Of a stretch of DNA of 64,000 nucleotides, positions 1-9,553 are shown in pieces. The translations under genes were made by a program, and so were the position numbers. The notes beneath the pieces were generated by a model. It was given only the letters and a program-made list of their open reading frames with translations, was not told where the DNA came from and searched no databases. This stretch comes from Lachnospiraceae bacterium (GTDB taxonomy: Bacteria; Bacillota; Clostridia; Lachnospirales; Lachnospiraceae). The DNA lies in contig VSND01000001.1 of the NCBI GenBank assembly GCA_009774145.1, positions 104,446 through 168,445 of the forward strand, given 5' to 3'. How positions within the stretch are numbered: the stretch's first letter is position 1; each line of letters begins with the position of its first letter.

Positions 1-1
1 A

Positions 2-15
2 ATGACAAATGTCAT
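2..15. promoter_or_regulatory. Inverted repeat ATGACA-AA-TGTCAT upstream of the sugar ABC operon
   Basis: Two perfect 6-bp arms separated by AA lie about 95 bp upstream of the first binding-protein gene. Short palindromes of this kind are typical of response-regulator or repressor sites. A NarL-family regulator is encoded a few kb downstream, so it is a reasonable candidate, but this is inference. The promoter itself could not be assigned with confidence. Confidence 0.35.
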
Positions 16-109
16 CTGAGAATGGTTACATTTTGCAGGTGTAAAAAACGAAAAAAACCTTTAAGATGATAACTGTAAAAAACAATTCATCCAAAAGGGA
101 GGAACCAAA

Positions 110-1153
110 ATGAAGAGAAAATTTGTAAGCATACTGTTATGCACTGCACTGGTTGCTTCAATGGCAGTTGGCTGCGGCGGAAATTCCGGGACAACAGAAA
201 CTCCGGCAAGCACTGACGCTCCGGCAGCTGATGAAACACAGGCAGAAACTCCGGCGACAGATGAGGAAGCAGAGTCGGCTGCACCTGCAGCTTCTGAAGG
301 CGGAAGAGTATTCGGTTATACCTGCATGGACGGAACGAACCCGTTCTTTGTAACACTGGAGGCTTCCATCAGAGAAGTGGTAGAGGGCAACGGCGATACC
401 CTGATCTCCATGGATCCGGGCAATGATTCCAATACTCAGATCGATCAGATCGAGGATATGATCTCCAGAGGTGTAGAGATCATGTTTGTAAACCCGGTAG
501 ATGCGGATGGTATCATTCCGGCACTGGACATGTTGAAAGATGCAGAGGTCACCATGTTCGGTTTTGATACAGAGGTAGGCGACATGAGTTACCTGACTTC
601 TTACGCAGGATCTGATAATTACAATGCAGGTTATGTATGTGGCGAAGACCTGGCGAAGAAATGCCCAGACGGCGGAGACATTCTCGTACTGGATTCCCCG
701 ACCATGCAGTCCGTAACGGACAGAACCAATGGATTTTTAAAAGGGATTGAGGATTCCGGTGTGACCTTTAATGTAGTAGGCCAGCAGGATGCCCAGGGCA
801 ACCAGCAGGTGGCAAATGAGAAGGCGACCGACCTTCTGACTGCCAACCCGGATGTTGTTGCGATTTTCGGCGGCAATGATCCGACGGCACTTGGTGCATA
901 CGCAGCAGCAGATGCGGCAGGCGTATCTCCGCTGATCTATGGTGTGGATGGTTCTCCAGACGTGAAAGCACTTCTGAAGGATACTGTTCTGGAAGGCACC
1001 GGCGCGCAGTCTCCGATTACCATTGGCAAGACCATTGCAGAGACAGCATATGCATGGCTGAACGGCGAAACTGTAGAAGAATACATACCGATCGAGACAT
1101 TCCTTGTAACTGCAGACAATGTAGATGACTACGGAACCGATGGATGGCAGTAA
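110..1153 (+). CDS. Sugar ABC transporter substrate-binding lipoprotein (ribose/galactose type)
   Basis: This is a periplasmic-binding-protein-like type 1 lipoprotein that should capture a sugar outside the membrane and hand it to the importer encoded next. The N-terminus is a lipoprotein signal with lipobox AVGC (Cys22), followed by an Ala/Thr/Glu-rich low-complexity tether to about residue 62. The binding domain starts near FGYTCMDGTNPFF and carries the family pattern of the sugar-binding cleft (NPVDADG, FDTEVGD, GGNDPTALGA, YGVDGSPD). Length (347 aa) is normal. The start is preceded by GGGAGG at good spacing. The specific sugar cannot be told. A paralogue with the same C-terminal ending (GWQ versus SWQ) is encoded at 3835-4779. 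Confidence 0.93.
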   Translation: MKRKFVSILLCTALVASMAVGCGGNSGTTETPASTDAPAADETQAETPATDEEAESAAPAASEGGRVFGYTCMDGTNPFFVTLEASIREVVEGNGDTLISMDPGNDSNTQIDQIEDMISRGVEIMFVNPVDADGIIPALDMLKDAEVTMFGFDTEVGDMSYLTSYAGSDNYNAGYVCGEDLAKKCPDGGDILVLDSPTMQSVTDRTNGFLKGIEDSGVTFNVVGQQDAQGNQQVANEKATDLLTANPDVVAIFGGNDPTALGAYAAADAAGVSPLIYGVDGSPDVKALLKDTVLEGTGAQSPITIGKTIAETAYAWLNGETVEEYIPIETFLVTADNVDDYGTDGWQ

Positions 1154-1192
1154 ACAGTAGAATGATCCGTAACTGGTAATCAGACAGTGAGA

Positions 1193-1227
1193 GGGCTTTG
1201 CTCCTGAAAGCGGAGCAAAGTCCTTTT
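1193..1227 (+). terminator. Hairpin between binding-protein and ATPase genes (partial terminator)
   Basis: A 12-bp stem (1193-1204 with 1212-1223, one G-U pair) with a 7-nt loop is followed by TTTT. It sits just after the binding-protein gene and before the ATPase gene of the same operon. Such hairpins commonly let the binding protein be made in excess over the membrane components. Confidence 0.75.
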
Positions 1228-1259
1228 CTGAATACATACAGACAGGTGGTGGCGATTTC

Positions 1260-2744
1260 GTGAGTGAACAATATTTACTTGAGATGCGGGGAATCAGTAA
1301 ATCTTTCCCAGGTGTAAAGGCGCTCCAGAATGTGGGGCTTCAGTTAAAAGCCGGGGAAGTGCATGCGCTTCTTGGAGAGAACGGCGCCGGAAAGTCCACT
1401 TTGATCAAAGTCCTTGGCGGCATCTACCATGCTGAAGAGGGAGAGATCTATATTGAGGGACAGAAGGTGAAGATTGACGGTGTTGTGGCGGCACGTGAGG
1501 CGGGGATCTCCATTGTGCATCAAGAACTGGTTCTGGTTCCGTATATGACGGTTGCCGAGAACATTTTCCTTGGAAGGGAACCAGGTACAAAATGGAATAT
1601 TAACCGCGGGCAGATGTCAAGGGATGCCCAGGAACTTTTGGATACTTATGAGATGCATATTGATGCAGATATGCTGGTAGAGCATCTGACAATCGCGCAG
1701 CAGCAGATGGTGGAGATCGTCAAGGCAATTTCCTTTCAGTCCAGAATTCTGGTTATGGACGAACCGACCTCTTCCATATCGGATAAGGAAGTGGGCTTCC
1801 TGTTCGAGACCATGCGCGCGCTGACAAAAAAGGGCGTAGGAATTGTCTATATTTCCCATAAGATGAGTGAGCTGGAAGAGATTTGCGATCGGGTGACGGT
1901 CATGCGTGACGGTCAGACGGTAGGGACAAAGGTAGTAAAAGAGACAAACAAGGACGATCTGATCGCCATGATGGTTGGGCGTGAGCTGACGAATTATTAT
2001 ACGAGGGATTATCTGGAGCCGGGAGAAGTGATTCTGAAATGCGAACACATCTGCGACGGCAAGATGGCAAAGGATGCAAGCTTTGAGCTTAGAAAAGGGG
2101 AAATTATCGGGTTTGCAGGTCTGGTGGGAGCCGGCCGCAGCGAGACTATGAAAGCTGTATTCGGACTGGCGCCGCATATGACGGGAAATGTCTATGTGGA
2201 GGGGCAGAAGGTACAGATCAGAACTCCCGTGGATGCACTGAAATATGGTATTGCTCTGGTACCGGAAAGCCGTAAGGAAGAAGGGCTTTACAAAGTGCAG
2301 AGCGTCCGTTTTAATTCCACGATTGAGGTGCTTTCTCAGTTTATCAAAAACCTTCGCGTGGATCTGAAGAAGGAAGAAGAGATTACGCAGAAATATATTG
2401 ACATGATGGCGACCAAGACGCCCGGTCAGGAACAGATGATCGGGAATCTGTCCGGAGGGAACCAGCAGAAAGTCATGATTGGACGCTGGCTTGCAACAGA
2501 TCCGAAGATTTTGATTCTGGATGAGCCTACCCGCGGTGTGGATGTGGGCGCCAAGGCAGAGATTTATACGATCATGAATGAACTTGTAAAACAGGGAATG
2601 TCTATTATCATGATTTCCTCGGAACTTCCGGAGATCATCAATATGAGCGATCGTGTCTATGTAATGAATGACGGCCGTGTGACCGGATGCCTGGATCATG
2701 AGAGTGTGACGCAGGAAGGGATCATGCAGCTGGCAGCACAGTAA
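1260..2744 (+). CDS. Sugar ABC transporter ATP-binding protein (RbsA/MglA type, two ATPase domains)
   Basis: This is the energising subunit of a monosaccharide importer. The 494-aa protein has two ABC ATPase domains in tandem. The first has Walker A GENGAGKST (about residue 39), a Q-loop, a weak signature and Walker B ILVMDEPTS. The second has a degenerate Walker A (GLVGAGRSE), signature LSGGNQQK and Walker B ILILDEPTRGVD, as in RbsA and MglA, where only one site is canonical. It starts with GTG behind AGGTGG. It lies between the binding protein and the permease, with a terminator-like hairpin upstream. Confidence 0.95.
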   Translation: MSEQYLLEMRGISKSFPGVKALQNVGLQLKAGEVHALLGENGAGKSTLIKVLGGIYHAEEGEIYIEGQKVKIDGVVAAREAGISIVHQELVLVPYMTVAENIFLGREPGTKWNINRGQMSRDAQELLDTYEMHIDADMLVEHLTIAQQQMVEIVKAISFQSRILVMDEPTSSISDKEVGFLFETMRALTKKGVGIVYISHKMSELEEICDRVTVMRDGQTVGTKVVKETNKDDLIAMMVGRELTNYYTRDYLEPGEVILKCEHICDGKMAKDASFELRKGEIIGFAGLVGAGRSETMKAVFGLAPHMTGNVYVEGQKVQIRTPVDALKYGIALVPESRKEEGLYKVQSVRFNSTIEVLSQFIKNLRVDLKKEEEITQKYIDMMATKTPGQEQMIGNLSGGNQQKVMIGRWLATDPKILILDEPTRGVDVGAKAEIYTIMNELVKQGMSIIMISSELPEIINMSDRVYVMNDGRVTGCLDHESVTQEGIMQLAAQ

Positions 2745-2792
2745 TGGATGACACAACAGAAAACAACAGAATTCAGGCAGGAGGTTTAAATT

Positions 2793-3764
2793 ATGGCAGC
2801 CAGAATGAAGAATGGAGTTGTCAAATATTTTAAAGACAATATCGGTATCATCATCGCACTGCTCGCGATGTGTATCTTTTTAGTGATTTTTCCGACCACC
2901 AGGACCACGTTCCTGACCCCCAAAAATGTATTTAATATTTTAAGACAGAATGCGTCAAATCTGTTTTTGGCAACCGGTATGACCATGGTTATCATCCTGG
3001 GAGGCATCGAGCTTTCCGTTGGTTCCGTGATCGCACTTTCCGGAGTCGTCGCAGCCGGATGCGTGGTTAATTTCGGTCTGCCGGAGATCATTGGTTTCCT
3101 GGCGGCAATCGGAGTGGGCGCGCTGGTGGGTATGTTTAATGGATTTGTGATCTGCAAGACAGATATTCCGCCTTTTATTGTAACACTGGCATCCATGAAC
3201 ATTACCAAAGGGATTGCACTGGTGCTGACGGGCGGTTCTCCGATCCGCTGCATGACGGATACTTTCAAGTTTCCGGGCGCGGGTTATGTAGGGCCGTTTC
3301 CGACACCGGTCATTCTGATGATTATCGTATTTCTCATTGCAGTTTTGATCATAAACAGGACTCAGCTCGGACGGCATATCTATGCTGTGGGCGGTAATGC
3401 TCAGGCGGCAAAATTTTCCGGAATCAATGTGCAGAGAGTGAAGTTTATCGTCTATACCTATACGGGTATCATGTCCGGAATTGCAGGCGTGGTCGTAGCG
3501 TCCCGTCTGTATTCCGGACAGCCTACAGCCGGTGACGGCGCGGAGATGGATGCCATCGCGGCAGTTGTGGTAGGCGGTACTTCCATGAGCGGCGGTTCCG
3601 GACGTCTGGGCGGCACCCTGATTGGCGTCCTGATTATCGGTGTTCTGAACAACGGTCTGAACCTGATGGGTGTGGATTCCAACTGGCAGTACATTGTGAA
3701 AGGCTTTGTAATTCTGCTGGCAGTCTATGTGGACTTTATCCGTAATAAAAAAGCGGGAAGGTAA
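2793..3764 (+). CDS. Sugar ABC transporter permease (RbsC/MglC type)
   Basis: Integral membrane permease, 323 aa, of the BPD_transp_2 family. Hydrophobic segments alternate through the whole length, and the conserved GIELSVGSVIALSG and GGTSMSGGSGRLGGT motifs of ribose/galactose permeases are present. It would form the channel of the importer together with the ATPase 48 bp upstream. An AGGAGG site precedes the ATG. Substrate is not predictable from the sequence. Confidence 0.94.
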   Translation: MAARMKNGVVKYFKDNIGIIIALLAMCIFLVIFPTTRTTFLTPKNVFNILRQNASNLFLATGMTMVIILGGIELSVGSVIALSGVVAAGCVVNFGLPEIIGFLAAIGVGALVGMFNGFVICKTDIPPFIVTLASMNITKGIALVLTGGSPIRCMTDTFKFPGAGYVGPFPTPVILMIIVFLIAVLIINRTQLGRHIYAVGGNAQAAKFSGINVQRVKFIVYTYTGIMSGIAGVVVASRLYSGQPTAGDGAEMDAIAAVVVGGTSMSGGSGRLGGTLIGVLIIGVLNNGLNLMGVDSNWQYIVKGFVILLAVYVDFIRNKKAGR

Positions 3765-3834
3765 CCAGAACTTTATATGTATCAGGAGTCTCCTGAGCCT
3801 GATGGCTGAGGGGACTTTTGTGCAGGAGGAAGAG

Positions 3835-4779
3835 ATGAGAAAGTACTGGCTGATTTTTGGGCTTCTGCTTCTTACAGGAATGCTCAGCGGCTGTGAACAG
3901 GCAGAAGTACAGGGAGAAGATCACTCACCGCGTCTGTTTGGAGCAACCTATATGACCAGAAATAATCCGTACTTCGACGTGCTGCATGAAGCACTGGAAG
4001 AGACAGTGGAAGGAAACGGCGATATTCTGATCTCGCGGGATCCCTGTCAGGATCAGGAAAAACAGAATGCCCAGATCCTGGAGATGATCGAAGAAGGGAT
4101 AGAGGTACTGTTTCTGAACCCGGTGGACTGGGAAAAAGTAAGACCGGCTCTGGAAGCCTGCCGGAAGGCGGGGGTAGTGGTGATCAACATTGATACAGTT
4201 GTAAAAGATACAGATTATGTAGTCTCTATCGTGGAGACAGACAATTATCTGGCAGGAGTTCTCTGTGCACAGGAGATGATGAAGCAGGTGGACAGCGCAA
4301 AGATCGTGATTATCGGCAATCCGATCCAGACATCGATCGTGAATCGTGTTCAGGGGTTTCTTGATACCATTGAAGGAAATGATGATTATCAGGTGGTATA
4401 TACAGGAGTCGGGGCCGGAGAATTTGAAGTATCGGCAGAAACCATGGCGGATTTTTTGAAGAAAAGGATCGATTTTAATGTGGTGCTGGGAGGAAATGAT
4501 CCGTCCGCGCTCGGTGTGCTGGCGGCGCTGCAGCAGTACCGCAGGGAAGAGGGCGTGCTGATCTATGGAATCGACGGCTCTCCGGATTTCAAGGGGATGC
4601 TGAAGCTCGGATATGTATCCGGTACCAGTGCGCAGAGTCCAAAGACCATTGGGGAGGTGGCGGCAGAGACGGCATATGACTATCTGAACGGGCAGACAGT
4701 AGAGGCCTATATCAGCATCGAACCCTATATGATTACCAGGGAAAATCTGGCTGATTATGAAGTCAACAGCTGGCAGTAG
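3835..4779 (+). CDS. Second sugar-binding lipoprotein, probably a sensor for the adjacent two-component system
   Basis: This 314-aa protein is clearly homologous to the binding protein at 110-1153: it shares ILISRDP, LFLNPVDW, IDTVV, GGNDPSALG, YGIDGSPDF and a terminal SWQ. It has a short lipoprotein signal (lipobox LSGC, Cys20) and no long low-complexity tether. The start at 3835 is chosen because AGGAGGA lies 4 nt upstream of the start region and the signal peptide begins there; a longer reading frame from 3727 would overlap the permease gene. It is followed by a histidine kinase and a response regulator. Binding proteins in this position often present ligand to the kinase; that role is inference. 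Confidence 0.88.
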   Translation: MRKYWLIFGLLLLTGMLSGCEQAEVQGEDHSPRLFGATYMTRNNPYFDVLHEALEETVEGNGDILISRDPCQDQEKQNAQILEMIEEGIEVLFLNPVDWEKVRPALEACRKAGVVVINIDTVVKDTDYVVSIVETDNYLAGVLCAQEMMKQVDSAKIVIIGNPIQTSIVNRVQGFLDTIEGNDDYQVVYTGVGAGEFEVSAETMADFLKKRIDFNVVLGGNDPSALGVLAALQQYRREEGVLIYGIDGSPDFKGMLKLGYVSGTSAQSPKTIGEVAAETAYDYLNGQTVEAYISIEPYMITRENLADYEVNSWQ

Positions 4780-4795
4780 AGCAGAGGTGCGGCAT

Positions 4796-6106
4796 ATGAA
4801 TGATAAAAAGGACCACTATATTATGCTGCTTCAGGGGGCGATGCTGATCCTGAATTTTGCAGCTGTAGCCCTGATCTGTGTATTTATCTATGTAACCACC
4901 AGGAGAATTCTCAAATATTATGATGCGAGAAGATTTCTGGACGGTGTTGTGACAATACCGGGCAGTCCGAGAGATAATCTTGTGATCTGCCTGCTGCTTA
5001 TGGGAATTCTTGTCCTGACATTTGCACTGCGGCAGTTTATGAAAGATATTCAGAACCGTTTTATTGTGGTAACGCTGATTCTGGATATGGCTGTAAGTGG
5101 CGCAGTCATCTTTCAGCTGGATTTTAATTACAATGGGTTGCTCCTGCTGGTATTTGCCAACGTGATCTCCTATGTAAAAGACAGAAAAATAAAGCTGTTC
5201 CTTGTGGCGCTGGCGATTGCCGGATATCTGGTGGCAGACTATGATCTGTTATCCATCTATACACCACTGTATAATATAGATGATTACATACGCTATTATT
5301 CATCCAATACACAACAGTATCTGTTCAGTGTATACAATATTGTAATATCTTTGAATATCATTCTGTTTATTGTATACTGTGTTTATGTAATCAATGCCCA
5401 GAGAGACACGATCGAAGAGGTCAATCTTCTGTATCATGAACTGCAGACGGCGAATGAGCAGCTGAAGGAATATGCGGATATGACAGAACGGATGGCTCAG
5501 ACCCGTGAGAGAAACCGGCTGGCGAGAGAGATCCATGACACGCTGGGGCACACGTTGACGGGAATAGCGACCGGGCTGGATGCATGTCTTGCTCTGATTG
5601 AAGTGTCACCGGAGCAGACGAAGAAGCAGTTGGTGCTGCTGTCGAAGGTAAGCAGGGAAGGAATCAAAGATATCAGGCGTTCAGTGAATGAATTAAGGCC
5701 GGATTCTCTGGATCGTTTGAGCCTGGAAGTGGCAATCCGCAAGATGGTGACGGATATGAGTCAGGTTTCGGATGTGTCGATCTATTTTGAGACGGATGAG
5801 AAGCATCTGAAGTTTGATGAAGATGAAGAAAATGCCATCTATCGCGTGATACAGGAAAGTATTACAAATGCGGTCCGGCACGGGAAGGCGAAAAAGATCT
5901 GGATCACTCTGAAACGGATCGATGGCGAGATTCTTCTTGTCATCAAGGACAATGGAACCGGATGCAAGGAGATGAAAAGCGGATTTGGAACCAAGCACAT
6001 TAAAGAACGGATTGAGATGCTTAAGGGTACGGTTGCCTTTGACGGGCAGCATGGATTTACCGTGACGGCGCATATACCAATCAGATGGGGAGAGACTTAT
6101 GATTAG
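4796..6106 (+). CDS. Membrane sensor histidine kinase (NarL-partner, HisKA_3 type)
   Basis: This 436-aa protein has about six hydrophobic segments in its first 210 residues, a short coiled stretch (LLYHELQTANEQLKEYADM), a HisKA_3 dimerisation domain with phosphoacceptor histidine in REIHDTLGH, and a HATPase domain with N-box ESITNAVRHG and G-box IKDNGTG. It should phosphorylate the regulator that follows, with which it overlaps by 8 nt. The start at 4796 is chosen over the earlier ATG at 4757 because it has an AGAGGT site and does not overlap the preceding gene. The large extracytoplasmic sensor is missing, so sensing probably involves the membrane domain or the neighbouring binding proteins. 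Confidence 0.9.
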   Translation: MNDKKDHYIMLLQGAMLILNFAAVALICVFIYVTTRRILKYYDARRFLDGVVTIPGSPRDNLVICLLLMGILVLTFALRQFMKDIQNRFIVVTLILDMAVSGAVIFQLDFNYNGLLLLVFANVISYVKDRKIKLFLVALAIAGYLVADYDLLSIYTPLYNIDDYIRYYSSNTQQYLFSVYNIVISLNIILFIVYCVYVINAQRDTIEEVNLLYHELQTANEQLKEYADMTERMAQTRERNRLAREIHDTLGHTLTGIATGLDACLALIEVSPEQTKKQLVLLSKVSREGIKDIRRSVNELRPDSLDRLSLEVAIRKMVTDMSQVSDVSIYFETDEKHLKFDEDEENAIYRVIQESITNAVRHGKAKKIWITLKRIDGEILLVIKDNGTGCKEMKSGFGTKHIKERIEMLKGTVAFDGQHGFTVTAHIPIRWGETYD

Positions 6107-6770
6107 AGTTTTGATAGCTGACGATCAGGAGCTGATTCGTCAGAGTCTTCAGATTGTATTGAACAGTAAAGAAGGAATTGAAGTATGCGATGTAGCCTCT
6201 GACGGACAGGAGGTGATTCAGTGTGTCCGCAGACAGAAGCCGGATGTGATTCTGATGGATATTCGGATGCCGAAGATGGACGGAGTTCAGTGTACCCAGA
6301 TTATAAAGGAGAATTATCCGCAGATCAAGATTATCATACTGACGACCTTCGATGACGATGAGTATGTCTATAATGCTCTGAAATTCGGAGCCAGCGGCTA
6401 TCTGCTGAAAGGGGTCTCCATGGAAGAACTGGAAAATGCCATTCGGACTGTATACAGCGGACATGCCATGATCAATCCGGAGATTGCGACCAAGGTTCTG
6501 AAGCTGTTTTCGCAGATGGCTCAGGCGGATTATACAATTCCCGTAGGAAATAAAGGCGTTTCCGAGCTGACCAGAACGGAATGGAAGATCATTGCGCAGG
6601 TGGAGACCGGGGCAGCGAACAAGGAGATCGCAGAGGCGCTGAGGCTGTCAGACGGGACGGTGCGAAATTATCTGAGTACAATTCTCAATAAGCTGGATCT
6701 GAGAGACCGGACACAGCTTGCGATCTGGGCAGTGCAGACAAATGCATCCAAACATGTGAGTGACGAATGA
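6099..6770 (+). CDS. Response regulator, NarL/FixJ family
   Basis: This 223-aa protein has a receiver domain with acidic pocket D8-D9, phosphoacceptor Asp54 (ILMDIRMP) and switch Thr in ILTTF, then a LuxR-type helix-turn-helix (LTRTEWKIIAQ, NKEIAEALRLSDGTVRNYL). It is translationally coupled to the kinase upstream (8-nt overlap) and to the gene downstream (ATGA overlap). Its likely targets are the sugar importer and its own operon, possibly through the palindrome at 2-15, but this is not shown. Confidence 0.93.
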   Translation: MIRVLIADDQELIRQSLQIVLNSKEGIEVCDVASDGQEVIQCVRRQKPDVILMDIRMPKMDGVQCTQIIKENYPQIKIIILTTFDDDEYVYNALKFGASGYLLKGVSMEELENAIRTVYSGHAMINPEIATKVLKLFSQMAQADYTIPVGNKGVSELTRTEWKIIAQVETGAANKEIAEALRLSDGTVRNYLSTILNKLDLRDRTQLAIWAVQTNASKHVSDE

Positions 6771-8083
6771 AGATGAAGAACAGATATAGATGGTTCCTGG
6801 CGCCGGTACTTTTTCTGGGTGTTTCTGCCATGCTTCTGGCCGTATATTTCCAAAAGAAAAATACGACTCTGGAGTTTGGAATGTTTACTGGAAGCAACTG
6901 GGATGTGGCCAATGCCAACAGCTTTATTATTATAGACAAGGCGATTGCACGGTTTGAGCAGGAGCATCCAGGAGTGAAGATTCATTATTACAGCGGGGTT
7001 CTGAAGGAGGACTATTCTGAATGGTTTTCAAGGAAGCTCCTGGAAGGAGAAGAACCAGATGTATTTATGGTGCTGGGAACGGATTTTAATCAGTTTTCGG
7101 CCCTTGGAGTTATGAAAAATCTGGATGATTTGATACAGGAGGATGCGGATTTCAGGCCGGACCGATATTTTTCCAGTGCGTTTCGGACCGGACAATATGG
7201 AGATGTTCAATACGCCCTGCCCTATGAGGTGGTGCCGACACTGATGTTTGTAAACAAGACGCTTCTGACCAAAGAAGGAATTGAGATGCCAGGGCAGGAC
7301 TGGACCTGGGAAGAGCTGTATGATATCTGCCGGCAGGTGACGAAGGATACCGATGGTGACGGAATTCTGGATCAGTTCGGAATTTATAATTACGACTGGA
7401 TGGATGCAGTATGTTCCAACGGCGGAGAGATCTTTCAGCCAGATGGAGCTTCCTGCTATATGACAGATGACCAGATTGTGGAGTCGGTTAAATATATTCG
7501 CCAGCTGAACGAACTGAATCAGGGACAGAAGGTGGTACAGGAGGATTTCAATGGGGGCAGCGTTGCTTTTATGCCGTTGACCTTTGCAGAGTATCGAACA
7601 TACAAAACTTATCCATATAAGATAAGAAGATATGCAAATTTCCAATGGGACTGTATTACCATGCCGGCAGGAAACAGAGGAGAGAATCTTTCACAGGTAG
7701 ACACGCTTCTCATGGGCATCAGCAGCAATACGAGGAAAGAAAAGCTGGCATGGGAGTTTCTGAAGCTTCTGACTTATGACGAAGAACTGCAGACCGAGAT
7801 CTTTCAGTATTCGCAGGGCGCGTCTGTGCTCAAGGCGGTTACCCAGTCCCGGGAGATGGAAAATATTGTACAGGAGGATATGGAAGAAGGGGATACGGTA
7901 ATCAGCGGGAACCTTCTGGGACGCGTGATTGAGGAGGGCCATATTGAGCCGAAGTTCAGAAGATATGAGCAGGCGCTGGCTCTGGCAGACAGTGAGATCA
8001 GTAATATTCTGGAAAATGAGAAGAGCATCGACAGCAGCCTGAAGATCCTGCAGAGGACGATCAACAGCTATCTGCAGCAATAA
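6767..8083 (+). CDS. Extracellular solute-binding protein, family 1, membrane-anchored
   Basis: This 438-aa protein has a single N-terminal hydrophobic segment (WFLAPVLFLGVSAMLLAVYF) without a lipobox cysteine, so it is probably anchored by an uncleaved signal. The remainder has the pattern of family-1 sugar-binding proteins: FEQEHPGVKIHYYS, DVFMVLGTDFNQFSALG, ALPYEVVPTLMFVNK, WTWEELYDICR, DTDGDG, and KLAWEFLKLLT. It overlaps the response regulator by ATGA, so it belongs to the sensory operon. No ABC permease gene follows, which supports a sensing rather than transport role. Confidence 0.86.
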   Translation: MKMKNRYRWFLAPVLFLGVSAMLLAVYFQKKNTTLEFGMFTGSNWDVANANSFIIIDKAIARFEQEHPGVKIHYYSGVLKEDYSEWFSRKLLEGEEPDVFMVLGTDFNQFSALGVMKNLDDLIQEDADFRPDRYFSSAFRTGQYGDVQYALPYEVVPTLMFVNKTLLTKEGIEMPGQDWTWEELYDICRQVTKDTDGDGILDQFGIYNYDWMDAVCSNGGEIFQPDGASCYMTDDQIVESVKYIRQLNELNQGQKVVQEDFNGGSVAFMPLTFAEYRTYKTYPYKIRRYANFQWDCITMPAGNRGENLSQVDTLLMGISSNTRKEKLAWEFLKLLTYDEELQTEIFQYSQGASVLKAVTQSREMENIVQEDMEEGDTVISGNLLGRVIEEGHIEPKFRRYEQALALADSEISNILENEKSIDSSLKILQRTINSYLQQ

Positions 8084-8225
8084 ACAGGGAGCTTTGGAAG
8101 GATTCTGAGAGATTAAGAAGTTTTTACTTTTCTTATGGGAGAAACTGTAATATAATAGGTATAAATCCCGGCAGGGAGGCAATACTCCTACTGGAAAATC
8201 TGTACATAAGAATGAGGCGAAAACA

Positions 8226-9464
8226 ATGGAAGAAAACTGGAAGGATTATTATCATAAAGGGCTGGCGGCTTTCTTGACAGTTGCCATGTGTATCCTGTTC
8301 TTTTTCCTGATCTTTCGTTTTGACCAGATCCGGACCTATGCGAAAATGATCATGAAGATCCTGCGTCCCTTTGCATTTGGAGCGGTGATTGCCTATCTGC
8401 TCTCTCCGCTGTGCAATCATTTTGAACGCTATCTGGCCAGGATTGCGAAGCTCGAAAAGCAGCCAAAGGAGACAGCAGAGAAATTCAAGAAGCTGTTTGC
8501 CGCTGCAAGTATCTTTGCAAGCCTGTTTTTGTTCTGCTTTGTGATCTATGTGCTGGTAGCCATGGTGGTGTCACAGGTGTTCAGCAGCGTCAGGATGCTG
8601 GCAGAATCCATGCCGGAATACATTCAGAAAGCAACTGTATGGCTGGAAGATCTGGTAAAAGAAGACACATTTATGATCAACTATGTGGAGCAGTATTCAG
8701 AGCAGATCCTGACCGGAATGCAGGATTTTGCCAGAACACAGCTTCTTCCGAACATCAATGATATCATCAGCGGCGGTTCGATCAGCCTTCTGACCTTTCT
8801 GATGACGGCAAAGGACCTGGTGATCGGACTGATCGTGGCGGTTTATTTTATGAACAGCAGGAAGCTTTTTGCAAGACAGGCAAAGATGCTGGTTCATGCG
8901 TTCTTTCCTCCGAGAGATCATCTGAAAGAGGACCAGATACAGCCGGCAGACTGGATCCTGAAGGAAGCGGATATCATCAACGATTATCTGGGGGGCTTTA
9001 TCAAGGGAAAGCTTCTGGATTCTCTGATCATCGGACTGATCTGCATGGTCTTTACCAGCTTTGTAAACATGCCTTATGCCGTGCTGATCAGCGTGGTGAT
9101 CGGCGTGACGAATATCATTCCATTTTTCGGGCCGTTTATCGGGGCGATTCCTACTGCGATTCTGATCCTGATGGTCAGTCCGGTCAAATGCATCTATTTC
9201 ATTATTTTTATTCTGGTGCTCCAGCAGTTTGACGGGAACATTCTGGGTCCGAAGATCCTGGGGAACTCCACGCACCTGAGCAGCTTCTGGGTGCTGTTTG
9301 CGATTCTCCTGTTCGGCGGTCTCTTCGGAATTGTGGGGATGGTTATCGGAGTGCCTGTTTTCGCGTTTTTCTATCAGCTTGTAAGGGAATGGGTGCTGAG
9401 CAGGCTGAGGAAGCAGAGACTGAAGAGAGAGAAGAGGGAGGCAGCAGAAAAGGCCTTCTTATGA
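8226..9464 (+). CDS. AI-2E family transporter (PerM/TqsA-like permease)
   Basis: This 412-aa protein has the AI-2E transporter layout: two N-terminal transmembrane helices (FLTVAMCILFFFLIF; FAFGAVIAYLLSPL), a third near residue 90, a soluble amphipathic stretch, then five or so helices with the family signature YLGGFIKGKLLDSLIIG, NIIPFFGPFIGAIPT and PKILGNSTHLSSFWVLFAI. The tail is very basic (RLRKQRLKREKREA). Members include quorum-signal exporters and sodium/proton antiporters, so the cargo is open. It stands alone, with a TATAAT-like box near 8150. Confidence 0.9.
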   Translation: MEENWKDYYHKGLAAFLTVAMCILFFFLIFRFDQIRTYAKMIMKILRPFAFGAVIAYLLSPLCNHFERYLARIAKLEKQPKETAEKFKKLFAAASIFASLFLFCFVIYVLVAMVVSQVFSSVRMLAESMPEYIQKATVWLEDLVKEDTFMINYVEQYSEQILTGMQDFARTQLLPNINDIISGGSISLLTFLMTAKDLVIGLIVAVYFMNSRKLFARQAKMLVHAFFPPRDHLKEDQIQPADWILKEADIINDYLGGFIKGKLLDSLIIGLICMVFTSFVNMPYAVLISVVIGVTNIIPFFGPFIGAIPTAILILMVSPVKCIYFIIFILVLQQFDGNILGPKILGNSTHLSSFWVLFAILLFGGLFGIVGMVIGVPVFAFFYQLVREWVLSRLRKQRLKREKREAAEKAFL

Positions 9465-9471
9465 TGAAAGA

Positions 9472-9545
9472 AAGGGCTGCTGCAGCATGATCTTTGACTG
9501 TGCGTCAGCACCTGTACGGAAAAATCACATTTTGCAGCCGCCCTT
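9472..9545. terminator. Possible bidirectional terminator between convergent genes
   Basis: A 13-nt arm at 9472-9484 pairs with 9533-9545 with one mismatch, leaving a 48-nt loop. Runs of T follow on the + strand and, through AAG/CTTT, on the other. It lies between the permease gene and the convergent pyrI gene. The loop is long, so the call is tentative. Confidence 0.4.
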
Positions 9546-9553
9546 TTAAAGCC

